From Loktanella sp. M215 (GTDB taxonomy: Bacteria > Pseudomonadota > Alphaproteobacteria > Rhodobacterales > Rhodobacteraceae): a DNA stretch of 64,000 nt. Positions 8,552-17,228 of the stretch are shown piece after piece. The notes under the pieces were generated by a model. The model was not told the origin of the DNA and did no database searches. It saw only the letters and a program-made list of their open reading frames with translations. A program made the translations under genes and the position numbers. The stretch spans positions 1,394,001-1,458,000 of the forward strand of contig NZ_WMEA01000001.1 in assembly GCF_021735925.1 (NCBI RefSeq), read 5' to 3'. Each line of letters starts with the position of its first letter. Positions within the stretch are counted from its first letter, which is position 1.

Positions 8552-9571
8552 ATGAACAAGACCGTACTATTTGGAACGCTGACCATCGCCGGTTTGACGG
8601 CGGCTGCGGCGTCCGCGGCAACGCTGGACGACGTAAAGGCGCGTGGCCATCTGAACTGCGGCGTCACGACCGGTTTGACCGGCTTTGCGGCACCCGACGC
8701 GAACGGCGTCTGGGAAGGCTTCGACGTCGACGTCTGCCGTGCGGTTGCCGCCGCCATTTTCGGTGACAAGAACGCTGTCGAATTCGTCCCCACCACAGGC
8801 GAGACCCGCTTTACCGCGCTGTCGTCCGGCGAGATCGACCTGCTGGCCCGTAACACGACCTGGACGCTGTCGCGCGACACCGACCTGAAGTTCGACTTCA
8901 TCGGCGTCAACTACTACGACGGTCAGGGCTTCATGGTGCCGAAGGCACTGGGCGTGACGTCCGCCAAGGATCTGGACGGTGCGACCGTCTGCATCCAGAC
9001 CGGCACCACGACAGAGCTGAACCTGGCCGATTTCTTCCGCTCCAACAACATCAGCTACGAGCCCGTGCCGATCCAGACCAACGCAGAAGCGCAGCAGCAG
9101 TACCTTGCCGGTGCCTGCGACGTCTACACGACGGACGCTTCCGGTCTGGCCGCAACCCGCGCGACCTTCGAGACACCCGAAGATCACGTCCTGCTGCCCG
9201 AAATCATCTCGAAAGAGCCGCTCGGTCCGCTGGTCCGTCACGGTGACAACGAGTGGGGCGATATCGCCATGTGGACGCTGAACGCGCTGATCGCTGCCGA
9301 AGAGCTTGGCATCACCTCGGCCAACATCGGCGAGATGTCCGCTGCACCGACCAACAACCCTGAAGTGAACCGTATCCTCGGCACCGAAGGCGACCTTGGC
9401 GCGATGATGAAGCTGGACAAGAACTGGGCCGTGAACGCGATCACTGCCGGTGGCAACTACGGCGAGATCTTCGAGCGCAACATCGGTGAGAACACCCCGA
9501 TCGGTCTGGCGCGTGGTCTGAACGCCCAGTGGACCGATGGCGGCCTGCTGTACTCCCCGCCGTTCCGCTAA
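8552..9571 (+). CDS. aapJ: General L-amino acid ABC transporter, substrate-binding protein (AapJ/BztA-like)
   Basis: Periplasmic binding protein of a polar amino acid ABC importer. The 339-residue product has a signal peptide ending around ASAATLDDV, then the family start VKARGHLNCGVTTGLTGFA and the conserved WEGFDVDVCRAVAAAIFGD and TRFTALSSGEIDLLARNTTWT segments. GGAAGAGG before ATG 8552 decides the start; an in-frame upstream ATG lacks a signal peptide. A strong terminator follows, so it is probably made in excess over the membrane genes, as is common for binding proteins. Confidence 0.94.
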   Translation: MNKTVLFGTLTIAGLTAAAASAATLDDVKARGHLNCGVTTGLTGFAAPDANGVWEGFDVDVCRAVAAAIFGDKNAVEFVPTTGETRFTALSSGEIDLLARNTTWTLSRDTDLKFDFIGVNYYDGQGFMVPKALGVTSAKDLDGATVCIQTGTTTELNLADFFRSNNISYEPVPIQTNAEAQQQYLAGACDVYTTDASGLAATRATFETPEDHVLLPEIISKEPLGPLVRHGDNEWGDIAMWTLNALIAAEELGITSANIGEMSAAPTNNPEVNRILGTEGDLGAMMKLDKNWAVNAITAGGNYGEIFERNIGENTPIGLARGLNAQWTDGGLLYSPPFR

Positions 9572-9580
9572 AAAAACAGG

Positions 9581-9610
9581 CGAAAGGCCCGGCATGTGCC
9601 GGGCCTTTCG
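9581..9610 (+). terminator. Hairpin terminator after aapJ
   Basis: A perfect 30-bp palindrome (CGAAAGGCCCGGCA and its complement around a CATG centre) begins 10 bp after the aapJ stop and is preceded by a run of A. It probably terminates or attenuates transcription before the permease genes and stabilises aapJ mRNA. Confidence 0.8.
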
Positions 9611-9712
9611 TCATTCTGCCTGAAAAATCGTCAGAACGCTCGCCAGCGCGTGGTGCATCCGGGCCAACCGGAGCACTTTAAGAAGACTGGTACCGCCCGG
9701 GGAGAATTTAAT

Positions 9713-10939
9713 ATGTCATCGATGACGGATCATCCGCCACGCGAAAGCTTTCGTATCAGTCAGCTGATTTATGACACCCGCTATCGCTCGCTGACCATTC
9801 AGGTCGTGACGCTGATTCTGGTGTGTCTGGGAATCTACTGGTTGATCGACAACCTGCTGGCGAACCTGACGCAGCTTGGCCTGAAGCCGAATTTTGGATT
9901 TCTGGAGGCGCGGTCCGGCTACGATATCGGAACGGCCCTTATTCCATACACCAGCGCCAGCACTCACTTGCAGGCCGCTTACGTCGGCATCCTGAATACG
10001 CTGCTGGTCGCCGCACTCGGTGTCATTCTGGCCACGATCATCGGGGTTCTGGCCGGCGTCGCCCGCCTGTCAAAGAACTGGATCGTCAGCCGGTTGATGG
10101 CAGTCTACGTGGAAGGGTTCCGCAACGTGCCCCTGCTGCTGTGGATCCTGCTGATCTATGCCGTTTTCACCGAAGGCACGCCGCAGCCCAGTGCGTTCCG
10201 CCCGGTCGAAGGCGGCACGCCAGCCGCCTCGATGATCTGGAACAGCTTCGCCATCACCAACCGTGGTTTCTACATGCCCGGGCCGGTCTGGGGACCGGGG
10301 TCTATGGTGCTGGTTGCGATCTTCATCGCATCCATCGTCGGGGCCTTCGTGTATCGCAGCTACGCCAAGAAGGTGCTGTTCGACACGGGCCGTCTGTTGC
10401 CGATGGTCTGGCCGATGTTCGTCATCGCGCTGGTTCCCGTCGTCATTACCTACTTCGTGATGGGGCGTCCCGTTTCGCTGGATTACCCGGCGCTGGCCGG
10501 TTTCAACTTTCGCGGCGGCATCCAGATCAGCAACCCGCTGATGGCCCTGTGGCTGGCGCTGTCGCTTTATACCGGCGCCTTCATCACTGAAATCGTCCGC
10601 GCCGGCATCCTGTCGGTATCCAAAGGACAGTCAGAGGCCGCAGCGGCCCTTGGCGTGCGTCCCAATCGCGCGATGAGCCTCGTTATTCTGCCGCAGGCGA
10701 TGCGGGTCATCATCCCGCCGCTGACCTCGCAGTATCTGAACCTGACCAAGAACTCGTCCCTCGCCATCGCCGTAGGTTATCCGGACGTGCGCGCCACGCT
10801 GGGTGGCATCACGCTGAACCAGACAGGCCGGGCGCTGGAATGCATGCTGCTGCTGGGGCTGTTCTACCTCGCGCTGTCGCTGATCATCTCTTTCGTGATG
10901 AACATCATCAACAATTCCATGAAACTGCAGGAGCGTTGA
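9713..10939 (+). CDS. aapQ: General L-amino acid ABC transporter permease (AapQ/BztB-like)
   Basis: Inner-membrane subunit of the amino acid importer, 408 residues. It has an early membrane helix (IQVVTLILVCLGIYWLID), the HisM-type permease helices, and the EAA-loop segment ALGVRPNRAMSLVILPQAMR near the C-terminus. The long N-terminal and central insertions are characteristic of the AapQ/BztB branch, twice the size of HisM. The start at 9713 follows GGGGAGAATTTAAT. It is separated from aapM by one base. Confidence 0.92.
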   Translation: MSSMTDHPPRESFRISQLIYDTRYRSLTIQVVTLILVCLGIYWLIDNLLANLTQLGLKPNFGFLEARSGYDIGTALIPYTSASTHLQAAYVGILNTLLVAALGVILATIIGVLAGVARLSKNWIVSRLMAVYVEGFRNVPLLLWILLIYAVFTEGTPQPSAFRPVEGGTPAASMIWNSFAITNRGFYMPGPVWGPGSMVLVAIFIASIVGAFVYRSYAKKVLFDTGRLLPMVWPMFVIALVPVVITYFVMGRPVSLDYPALAGFNFRGGIQISNPLMALWLALSLYTGAFITEIVRAGILSVSKGQSEAAAALGVRPNRAMSLVILPQAMRVIIPPLTSQYLNLTKNSSLAIAVGYPDVRATLGGITLNQTGRALECMLLLGLFYLALSLIISFVMNIINNSMKLQER

Positions 10940-10940
10940 G

Positions 10941-12251
10941 ATGAGCGATACACACGCACAGACCGTCGCCTTCGTCCGCGAGGGCATGATCGCCCAGCAG
11001 GAACCACCGGTAAAGGATTCGGGGCCCATCAAGTGGGTCAGGGAGAACCTGTTCCCCACGTGGCTGAACGCCATCATGACGGTCATCGCCCTTTACGTCA
11101 TCTGGTATGTCCTGTCGGGCATCCTGCCCTGGGCTGTTGCGCCGACCTGGCATGCCACGTCGCTGTCCCAATGCCGCGAGATCCTAGATGGTCTGGGGCA
11201 GTCGACCGATCAGGCCTGTTGGGGCGTGATCCGGGACCGCTGGAACCAGTTGCTGTTCGGCTTCTATCCACAGGAGTATTACTGGCGGCCCGTCGTGGCG
11301 CTGGTCGTGTTGCTGGCTGGCCTTGCCCCGGTGCTATTCGGGACTTTCCCGCGCTGGTTCCTGGGCTTTTCGCTCGCCTCGCCCTTTCTGATCTTCATGC
11401 TGCTGTGGGGGGGGCCGATCTGGCTGCCGCTGATGGTCGCCCTTGGTTTCGTGCTGGGCGTCGTGGCGTTCCGCGCCGCCGACAAGGTCAACCCGATTGC
11501 CGGCGTGGTTGCGGCCATTCTGGTCCCGGTGCTGTTCTGGCTGTTCCTTGCCGGTCCCATCGCGGCGGCGCTGTCGGACGTTCTCCCCATCGGGCTGAAC
11601 TCCGTCACGTCCAAGCAGTTCGGCGGTTTCCTTCTGTCCATCGTCATCGGCGTGTCGGCCATCGTGTTGTCGCTGCCGCTGGGGATCATGTTGGCCTTGG
11701 GACGCGCGTCCGACCTGTTCATCGTGACCAAGCTAAGCGTCGGGTTCATCGAGATCATCCGTGGCGTGCCGCTGATTGTCTGGCTGTTCACAGCGTCGCT
11801 GCTGCTGAACTACTTCCTGCCGCCGGGCACGAACTTTGACCTGACGCTGCGGGTCATCATCATGGTGACGCTCTTTTCGTCCGCCTATATCGCAGAGGTC
11901 GTGCGCGGGGGCCTCGCCGCCGTCCCCAAGGGACAGTATGAGGGTGCGGATTCGATGGGCCTGTCCTATTGGCAGTCGATGCAGCTGATCGTGTTGCCGC
12001 AGGCGCTGAAAATCTCGATCCCCGGTATCGTGAACACCTTCATCGGCCTGTTCAAGGACACGACGCTGGTGGTCTTCATCGGTCTGCTTGACCCGCTGGG
12101 CCTGACCAATTCGATCCGCGCCAGCACCGACTGGAACGGCATCTACTGGGAACTTTACGTCTTCATCGGCCTGATGTTCTTCATCGCCTGCTTCAGCATG
12201 GGCCGCTACTCACTGCATCTGGAGAAGAAACTCCAGCGCGAAAACCGTTAA
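10941..12251 (+). CDS. aapM: General L-amino acid ABC transporter permease (AapM/BztC-like)
   Basis: Second integral membrane subunit, 436 residues. It has a hydrophilic N-terminus, a first helix near residues 40-65, a block of four closely spaced helices in the middle, and a C-terminal permease domain with the EAA-loop [20 protein letters not shown]. Its size matches AapM/BztC. It is tightly linked to aapQ, and the ATP-binding gene follows after 13 bp, so the four genes form one importer operon. Confidence 0.92.
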   Translation: MSDTHAQTVAFVREGMIAQQEPPVKDSGPIKWVRENLFPTWLNAIMTVIALYVIWYVLSGILPWAVAPTWHATSLSQCREILDGLGQSTDQACWGVIRDRWNQLLFGFYPQEYYWRPVVALVVLLAGLAPVLFGTFPRWFLGFSLASPFLIFMLLWGGPIWLPLMVALGFVLGVVAFRAADKVNPIAGVVAAILVPVLFWLFLAGPIAAALSDVLPIGLNSVTSKQFGGFLLSIVIGVSAIVLSLPLGIMLALGRASDLFIVTKLSVGFIEIIRGVPLIVWLFTASLLLNYFLPPGTNFDLTLRVIIMVTLFSSAYIAEVVRGGLAAVPKGQYEGADSMGLSYWQSMQLIVLPQALKISIPGIVNTFIGLFKDTTLVVFIGLLDPLGLTNSIRASTDWNGIYWELYVFIGLMFFIACFSMGRYSLHLEKKLQRENR

Positions 12252-12264
12252 GGGAGGCATGACA

Positions 12265-13056
12265 ATGTCAGAGGCCGTCACAGACCGCACCGTCAATCGC
12301 AGCGCCATGCAGGTGAGCGACGAGGTCGCGATCGAAATCAACAACATGAATAAATGGTACGGCACGTTCCACGTGCTGCGTGACATCAACCTGACCGTCA
12401 ACCGGGGCGAGCGGATCGTCATCTGCGGGCCGTCGGGGTCGGGCAAATCGACGCTGATCCGCTGCATCAACCGGTTAGAGGAACATCAGTCCGGCCAGAT
12501 CATCGTGGACGGGACAGAGCTGTCGTCGGACCTCAAGAATATCGACAAGATCCGTTCAGAGGTCGGCATGTGCTTTCAGCACTTCAACCTCTTCCCGCAT
12601 CTGACGATCCTGGAAAATTGCACGCTGGCCCCGATCTGGGTCCGCAAGACACCCAAGAAGGAAGCCGAAGCGACGGCGATGCACTTCCTTGAAAAGGTGA
12701 AGATCCCCGATCAGGCGTTGAAATATCCCGGCCAGTTGTCCGGTGGCCAACAACAGCGTGTCGCCATCGCGCGATCCCTGTGCATGAAGCCCCGCATCAT
12801 GCTGTTCGACGAGCCGACGTCGGCCCTCGATCCGGAGATGATCAAGGAAGTGCTCGATACCATGATCGAGTTGGCGGAAGAGGGCATGACCATGCTTTGC
12901 GTCACGCACGAGATGGGCTTTGCCCAAGCCGTGGCAAACCGCGTGATCTTCATGGACCAGGGCCAGATCGTAGAGCAGAACGAGCCGAAGGAATTCTTCA
13001 ATAACCCGCAGTCCGAGCGGACAAAGCTGTTCCTGAGCCAGATCCTCGGTCACTAG
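12265..13056 (+). CDS. aapP: General L-amino acid ABC transporter ATPase (AapP/BztD-like)
   Basis: Cytoplasmic ATPase energising the AapJQM importer. It contains Walker [11 protein letters not shown]-loop [10 protein letters not shown], signature [13 protein letters not shown], Walker [13 protein letters not shown] and the switch His in [12 protein letters not shown] 12265 lies 7 bp after AGGGAGG, whereas ATG 12259 is too close, so the shorter 263-residue form is preferred. A bidirectional terminator separates it from the convergent sixA gene. Confidence 0.95.
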   Translation: MSEAVTDRTVNRSAMQVSDEVAIEINNMNKWYGTFHVLRDINLTVNRGERIVICGPSGSGKSTLIRCINRLEEHQSGQIIVDGTELSSDLKNIDKIRSEVGMCFQHFNLFPHLTILENCTLAPIWVRKTPKKEAEATAMHFLEKVKIPDQALKYPGQLSGGQQQRVAIARSLCMKPRIMLFDEPTSALDPEMIKEVLDTMIELAEEGMTMLCVTHEMGFAQAVANRVIFMDQGQIVEQNEPKEFFNNPQSERTKLFLSQILGH

Positions 13057-13108
13057 TGCCCGGTCACGGCAGGCCGCGGCTCCTTTGAGATACCTGAAAC
13101 GAGAAGAA

Positions 13109-13140
13109 AGGGACCGCGCGCCGTAAGGTGCGCGGTCCTT
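13109..13140. terminator. Bidirectional terminator between aapP and sixA
   Basis: AAGGACCGCGC (13109-13119) pairs with GCGCGGTCCTT (13130-13140), an 11-bp stem with flanking A and T bases. It lies between convergent genes and overlaps the last bases of the sixA stop codon, so it can serve both strands. Confidence 0.75.
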
Positions 13141-13639
13141 ACGGTTTGAGGTCGGCGGGGATGATGAACGAGAGGCAGTTGCCTGTCTCGGCTTCTGCCC
13201 AGGATGCGACGTCGAAGGAGATGACGGCTGTTGCGGCGGTCGGATAATCGTCGAAGCCGGAATGGCTTGGCCGATTGCTGACCAATTCGGAGGCCAGATG
13301 ACCGATGCCGGGGTTATGGGCGCAGACCAGCAGCGTGTTTGCCGTTTGTTTGCGGATGACTCGCCGGATCGTGTCGGCGGATGCATTATAGAGCATCGGC
13401 AGCAATTGCGTCTGCACGTCCTGCCCCAAGTCGCCAATGACGTCTGCAATGGTCTGAACTGTCCGTGCGGCGTCAGAGCTGAGGATCAGGTCCGGGATGT
13501 GGCCGTGCGCGGCAAGCCACGCGCCTATGGCCGCTGCGTCACGGTGGCCGCGTTCGGTCAGGGTGCGGTGGTGGTCCGGCAGGGAGGGATCGCCCCAGCC
13601 GGACTTGGCGTGTCGCAGCACGATCAGGGTCAGGGTCAT
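13139..13639 (-). CDS. sixA: SixA-type histidine phosphatase
   Basis: The 166-residue protein begins MTLTLIVLRHAKSGW, where RHAKS is the catalytic RHG-type motif of the histidine phosphatase superfamily in its SixA version. HNPGIGHLASEL supplies the second catalytic His. E. coli SixA dephosphorylates the phospho-His of HPt domains; the substrate here is not known. It lies 3 bp downstream of argB and is probably co-transcribed with it. Confidence 0.88.
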   Translation of the reverse strand: MTLTLIVLRHAKSGWGDPSLPDHHRTLTERGHRDAAAIGAWLAAHGHIPDLILSSDAARTVQTIADVIGDLGQDVQTQLLPMLYNASADTIRRVIRKQTANTLLVCAHNPGIGHLASELVSNRPSHSGFDDYPTAATAVISFDVASWAEAETGNCLSFIIPADLKP

Positions 13640-13642
13640 CTC

Positions 13643-14521
13643 CTAGTCCTGACGCGACTTGACCCGCGACTCCGTGGACCTGATGATCGATCCTGCGCCG
13701 TGTTCGGTGAACAATTCCAGCAGCGACGCATTGGGCAGCCTGCCGTCGAGGATCACGACGGCGCGCACACCTTCTTCGATCGCCTTCAGTGCCGTTTCGA
13801 CCTTGGGGATCATGCCACCGGCGATGGTGCCGTCAGCGATCATGGCACGGATCTGCTCGGGGTTCAGCTGGGTCAGGACCTCGCCATTCGCGTCCTTGAC
13901 GCCGGCAACGTCGGTCAGCAGCAGCAGGCGGTCCGCTTTCAACGCACCGGCGATGGCACCGGCAGCGGTGTCGCCGTTCACGTTGAAGGTTTCCAGCATG
14001 TCCATACCGGTCGCCACCGGGGCTACAACGGGAATGATACCGGCGCCGTAAAGGTCGCGCAGCACCTGCACGTTCATCTCGACCGGGCGACCGACGAAGC
14101 CGAGCTCCGGATCATCCGCCTCTGCCACCATCAGGTCGTCGTCCTTGCCGGACAGACCGACCGCGCGACCGCCCTCGTCCATGATGGCCTGCACAATGCG
14201 TTTGTTCACAAGGCCGGTCAGCACCATTTCCACGACTTCGACGGTCGCCTGATCGGTGACGCGTTTGCCGCGGATGAATTTCGATTCGATCCCGAGTTTC
14301 GTCAGCATCTCGTTGATCATGGGACCGCCGCCGTGGACCACGACGGGGTTCATGCCAACCTGTTTCATCAGGACGATGTCGCGGGCAAATTCGGCCATGG
14401 CATCGGCGTCGCCCATGGCGTTGCCGCCGAATTTCACCACCACAACGGCGCCGGAATAGCGTTGCAGATACGGCAGTGCCTCTGACAACGTGCGCGCCGT
14501 GGCGATCCAGTCTCGGTTCAT
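13643..14521 (-). CDS. argB: Acetylglutamate kinase
   Basis: Second step of arginine biosynthesis: N-acetyl-L-glutamate + ATP gives the 5-phosphate. Motifs seen are [13 protein letters not shown] (phosphate-binding Lys and Gly loop), [14 protein letters not shown], and the C-terminal [11 protein letters not shown]. The N-terminal helix [20 protein letters not shown] is typical of arginine-inhibited hexameric enzymes. The start at 14521 has AGGA at good spacing; an in-frame ATG at 14536 would add five residues. Complete at about 292 residues. Confidence 0.96.
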   Translation of the reverse strand: MNRDWIATARTLSEALPYLQRYSGAVVVVKFGGNAMGDADAMAEFARDIVLMKQVGMNPVVVHGGGPMINEMLTKLGIESKFIRGKRVTDQATVEVVEMVLTGLVNKRIVQAIMDEGGRAVGLSGKDDDLMVAEADDPELGFVGRPVEMNVQVLRDLYGAGIIPVVAPVATGMDMLETFNVNGDTAAGAIAGALKADRLLLLTDVAGVKDANGEVLTQLNPEQIRAMIADGTIAGGMIPKVETALKAIEEGVRAVVILDGRLPNASLLELFTEHGAGSIIRSTESRVKSRQD

Positions 14522-14601
14522 GTTCTGCGTCCTCATGGCTATCCCCCGGGGCCTTGTCGCCCCAAGGGATAGCGGAGGTCCGTCAGGCGCTCAAGCGGCG
14601 A

Positions 14602-16428
14602 TCACTTGGGCAGCGGCGCCTGCGCTGCGAACCACGCCGCCACGTCGTGGCGTTCGTCGACGGTCATGTCGCGTGCGATCGCGTGCATCGGGCTGATGGT
14701 GTCGAGGTCGGCGCTCTTTTCGCTGCCCAAGGTCTGCAGGCGATCCTGGATATAGCGCGGGGCCTGCCCCTGCAGCCGCGCGATGATCGGCAAAGCGGCG
14801 GTCGGTTCGGCACCGTGGCAGGTCAGGCAGGCGGGAATGTTCTTCTCTGGGATACCGGCAGAGGCGATCTGGCCCCCCGTGGCGATCTCTTCCGCCGTGG
14901 CAAAGACGTCCTGCGGTGCGGGAGAGGGCAGGGCGGCCGGTGTGCCGAAATACTGCGCGAGGTCAGACATGTCCTTGTCCGACAGCTTCTCGGCCACTTG
15001 CCGCATCCGCTCTGCCACGCGATTACCGCCCTTGAAGGCATGCAATTGCTGGTCGAGATAGGTCGCCGTCTGCACCGTCAGGTTGGGATATTCGCCGGAC
15101 GGGCCGCCGATGCCAGACACGGTGTGACATTCCTTGCAGACACCTTCGACCAGTTGCTGTGCGTTGGCCTGATCCATTGGCTGCAAGGTAGAGACGGGTG
15201 CCGCACTGCCGGGCGTCTGTTGCGCGAAATAGGCAGCCAGATCGGCCCGCTGTTGGGGGGCGAGGGATTTTGCGATCCAGTGCATCGGCTGCCACGCGCT
15301 GGCACCCGATCCGGTCCAGTTTGGCCCGGCGAAGGCGTCCAGACGATGCCGCAGGTAGGAGGATGACTGACCCGCGATGGGCGGAATCGTCATGCCAGCA
15401 GCAGCTTGCACGTTCTGGTGGCAGGTATAGCAGGCTGGCAGCGCCTGGTCCGGCAGACCGGCGGTGGCGATGATCTGACCTGCTGCCGGATCGCCGACTG
15501 CGGCCTCTTCCCGCGGAGAGGCGACATCGGGCAGGCTGGCATAATACGCGGACAGTCCCGTGATCTGTTCATCGGTCAGGCTTGCCGCCACGGTCGTCAT
15601 GATGCCCGAAGGCCGCGTCCCGTTGGCGTATTCGTGCAGCGCCTTGCTGATGTAGGCGGCTGAGGGGACGGTCAAATTCGGGGCCTGGCCCAGCGTGGCG
15701 TCGCCGCTGCCGTTTTCGCCGTGGCATGCGGCACAGGTGGCGATGACGTCACCGTTGGCTGCGTATTCGTGCCAGCCGGTGCCGGGGCTTGCGTAAAGGT
15801 ATTCCTCCATCGGCGGGGCCTTGATGCCGACGTTCAGGTCGCCCAGCTGATCGGGCGCGTTGAAGGCCAGTTCCGCTGCGCCATCGGGCAGAGCGCGGCG
15901 GGTGGCGTCCATGTATTCGGTATTGGTCATGGTCGGCAGCGCGCGCAGGAAGGCGACGACGGACCAGATTTCATCGAAGTTCTGGCTGGCGGGCCACGCC
16001 GGCATGGCCGAAAAACGCACCCCATCGCGCAGGATGACGTAAAGCTGTTCGTCGCTGAACTGTTCGACGACGGCCGCCAGATGCTGCGGACGGGGGCGCA
16101 TCGACAGGGCGATCGGGCTTTGCCCAAGATCCGGGCCGCCGTGGCAGCTGGAGCAGACGTTAGCGTAATGCTGGATGCCAAGCGCGACACGGGCCGGGCT
16201 GTCCAGATCGGCGGGGACTGTGACATCGCTGCCGGCGTTGGCGGTCGAGCGCTTGAAGGTATAATGCAGCATGGCGGTCGTGATTGCCATGTGCGGCGGC
16301 CTTGCCGAAATCGTCACGAGCCCGAGGCTGACGACTGCGGCGCCGATGACGCCACCGATCACCGCCAGTCCGGCAAAGACCCCGGCGATCCATTTGATGA
16401 CGTGCCAGCTTGGTGCCTTAATCTGCAT
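14602..16428 (-). CDS. Membrane-anchored pentahaem c-type cytochrome
   Basis: A 608-residue protein with one N-terminal membrane helix (about 12-38) and five CXXCH haem sites at C92, C232, C333, C431 and C534. They sit in repeated cytochrome c4/class I-type domains, each with a distal Met region such as FSAMPAWP or GGNRVAERM. It is predicted to face the periplasm as an electron-transfer chain. No oxidase or dehydrogenase partner is adjacent; it lies between argB and engB, both minus-strand. It resembles the haem subunits of membrane alcohol/aldehyde dehydrogenases, but five haems exceed their usual three. Confidence 0.85.
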   Translation of the reverse strand: MQIKAPSWHVIKWIAGVFAGLAVIGGVIGAAVVSLGLVTISARPPHMAITTAMLHYTFKRSTANAGSDVTVPADLDSPARVALGIQHYANVCSSCHGGPDLGQSPIALSMRPRPQHLAAVVEQFSDEQLYVILRDGVRFSAMPAWPASQNFDEIWSVVAFLRALPTMTNTEYMDATRRALPDGAAELAFNAPDQLGDLNVGIKAPPMEEYLYASPGTGWHEYAANGDVIATCAACHGENGSGDATLGQAPNLTVPSAAYISKALHEYANGTRPSGIMTTVAASLTDEQITGLSAYYASLPDVASPREEAAVGDPAAGQIIATAGLPDQALPACYTCHQNVQAAAGMTIPPIAGQSSSYLRHRLDAFAGPNWTGSGASAWQPMHWIAKSLAPQQRADLAAYFAQQTPGSAAPVSTLQPMDQANAQQLVEGVCKECHTVSGIGGPSGEYPNLTVQTATYLDQQLHAFKGGNRVAERMRQVAEKLSDKDMSDLAQYFGTPAALPSPAPQDVFATAEEIATGGQIASAGIPEKNIPACLTCHGAEPTAALPIIARLQGQAPRYIQDRLQTLGSEKSADLDTISPMHAIARDMTVDERHDVAAWFAAQAPLPK

Positions 16429-16511
16429 ACCGTAACCCTCATTCAGCGACGTGTGATATGATGAGTCTGACGGTAGTGTAGCGTCGCTCCCTGAAAAGGG
16501 GGGTGCGACGT

Positions 16512-17162
16512 TTATGCTTCGATTGTCGCAATGACGGCGCGCAGCGTCTCGATCCCTTCGCCCTTTTCAGAGCTGGTCAGGATCAGTTCCGGATAGGCTG
16601 CGGGGTGCTTGGCAAGTGCCGTCCGCGTGGCGTCGAGTGCTGCGTCGAGCGCTGCGCCCTTGACCTTGTCGGTCTTGGTCATGACGACCTGAAAGGTCAC
16701 GGCAGAGCGGTCAAGCAGGGTCATGATTTCTTCATCGACCGCCTTGGCGCCGTGGCGCGCGTCGATCAGCACGAAGACCCGGCGCAGGGTCGGGCGGCCT
16801 TGCAGATAATTTTTCAAAAGTGCCTGCCACTTGGACACCACTGCCACCGGCGCATTGGCAAAGCCGTAGCCGGGCAGGTCGACGACATAAAGATCGCCCG
16901 CGGTGAAGAAGTTGATTTCCTGCGTGCGGCCCGGGGTGTTGGACGCCCGCGCCAACCCCTTGCGTCCGGTCAGTGCGTTGATCAGGGACGACTTGCCGAC
17001 ATTGGACCGGCCGGCAAAGCAGACCTCCAGCCGGTCAGCCGGGGGCAGGCCGTCCATCGCGACGACGCCTTTGACGAATTCCGTCTGGCCCGCAAACAGC
17101 AGCCGCCCCTTTTCGAGGGCGTCGTCGTCGGGAGTTTCAACCGGGGGAAAGCGCAGTTCCAT
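16512..17162 (-). CDS. engB: Ribosome biogenesis GTPase EngB/YsxC
   Basis: GTPase needed for 50S subunit assembly. It has G1 GRSNVGKSS, G3 DLPGYGFA, G4 TKTDK and the G5 region TSSEKGEGI, in about 216 residues. ATG 17162 lies 7 bp after AAAGGG; a TTG 15 bp upstream is less likely. The yidC-engB order on the minus strand is typical of this group. Confidence 0.95.
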   Translation of the reverse strand: MELRFPPVETPDDDALEKGRLLFAGQTEFVKGVVAMDGLPPADRLEVCFAGRSNVGKSSLINALTGRKGLARASNTPGRTQEINFFTAGDLYVVDLPGYGFANAPVAVVSKWQALLKNYLQGRPTLRRVFVLIDARHGAKAVDEEIMTLLDRSAVTFQVVMTKTDKVKGAALDAALDATRTALAKHPAAYPELILTSSEKGEGIETLRAVIATIEA

Positions 17163-17228
17163 GACGGACCCTTTCAATGCGAAGGGGGCGGTCAGCCCGC
17201 CCCCGTACGTGTCAGTTATGCCAGCGGC

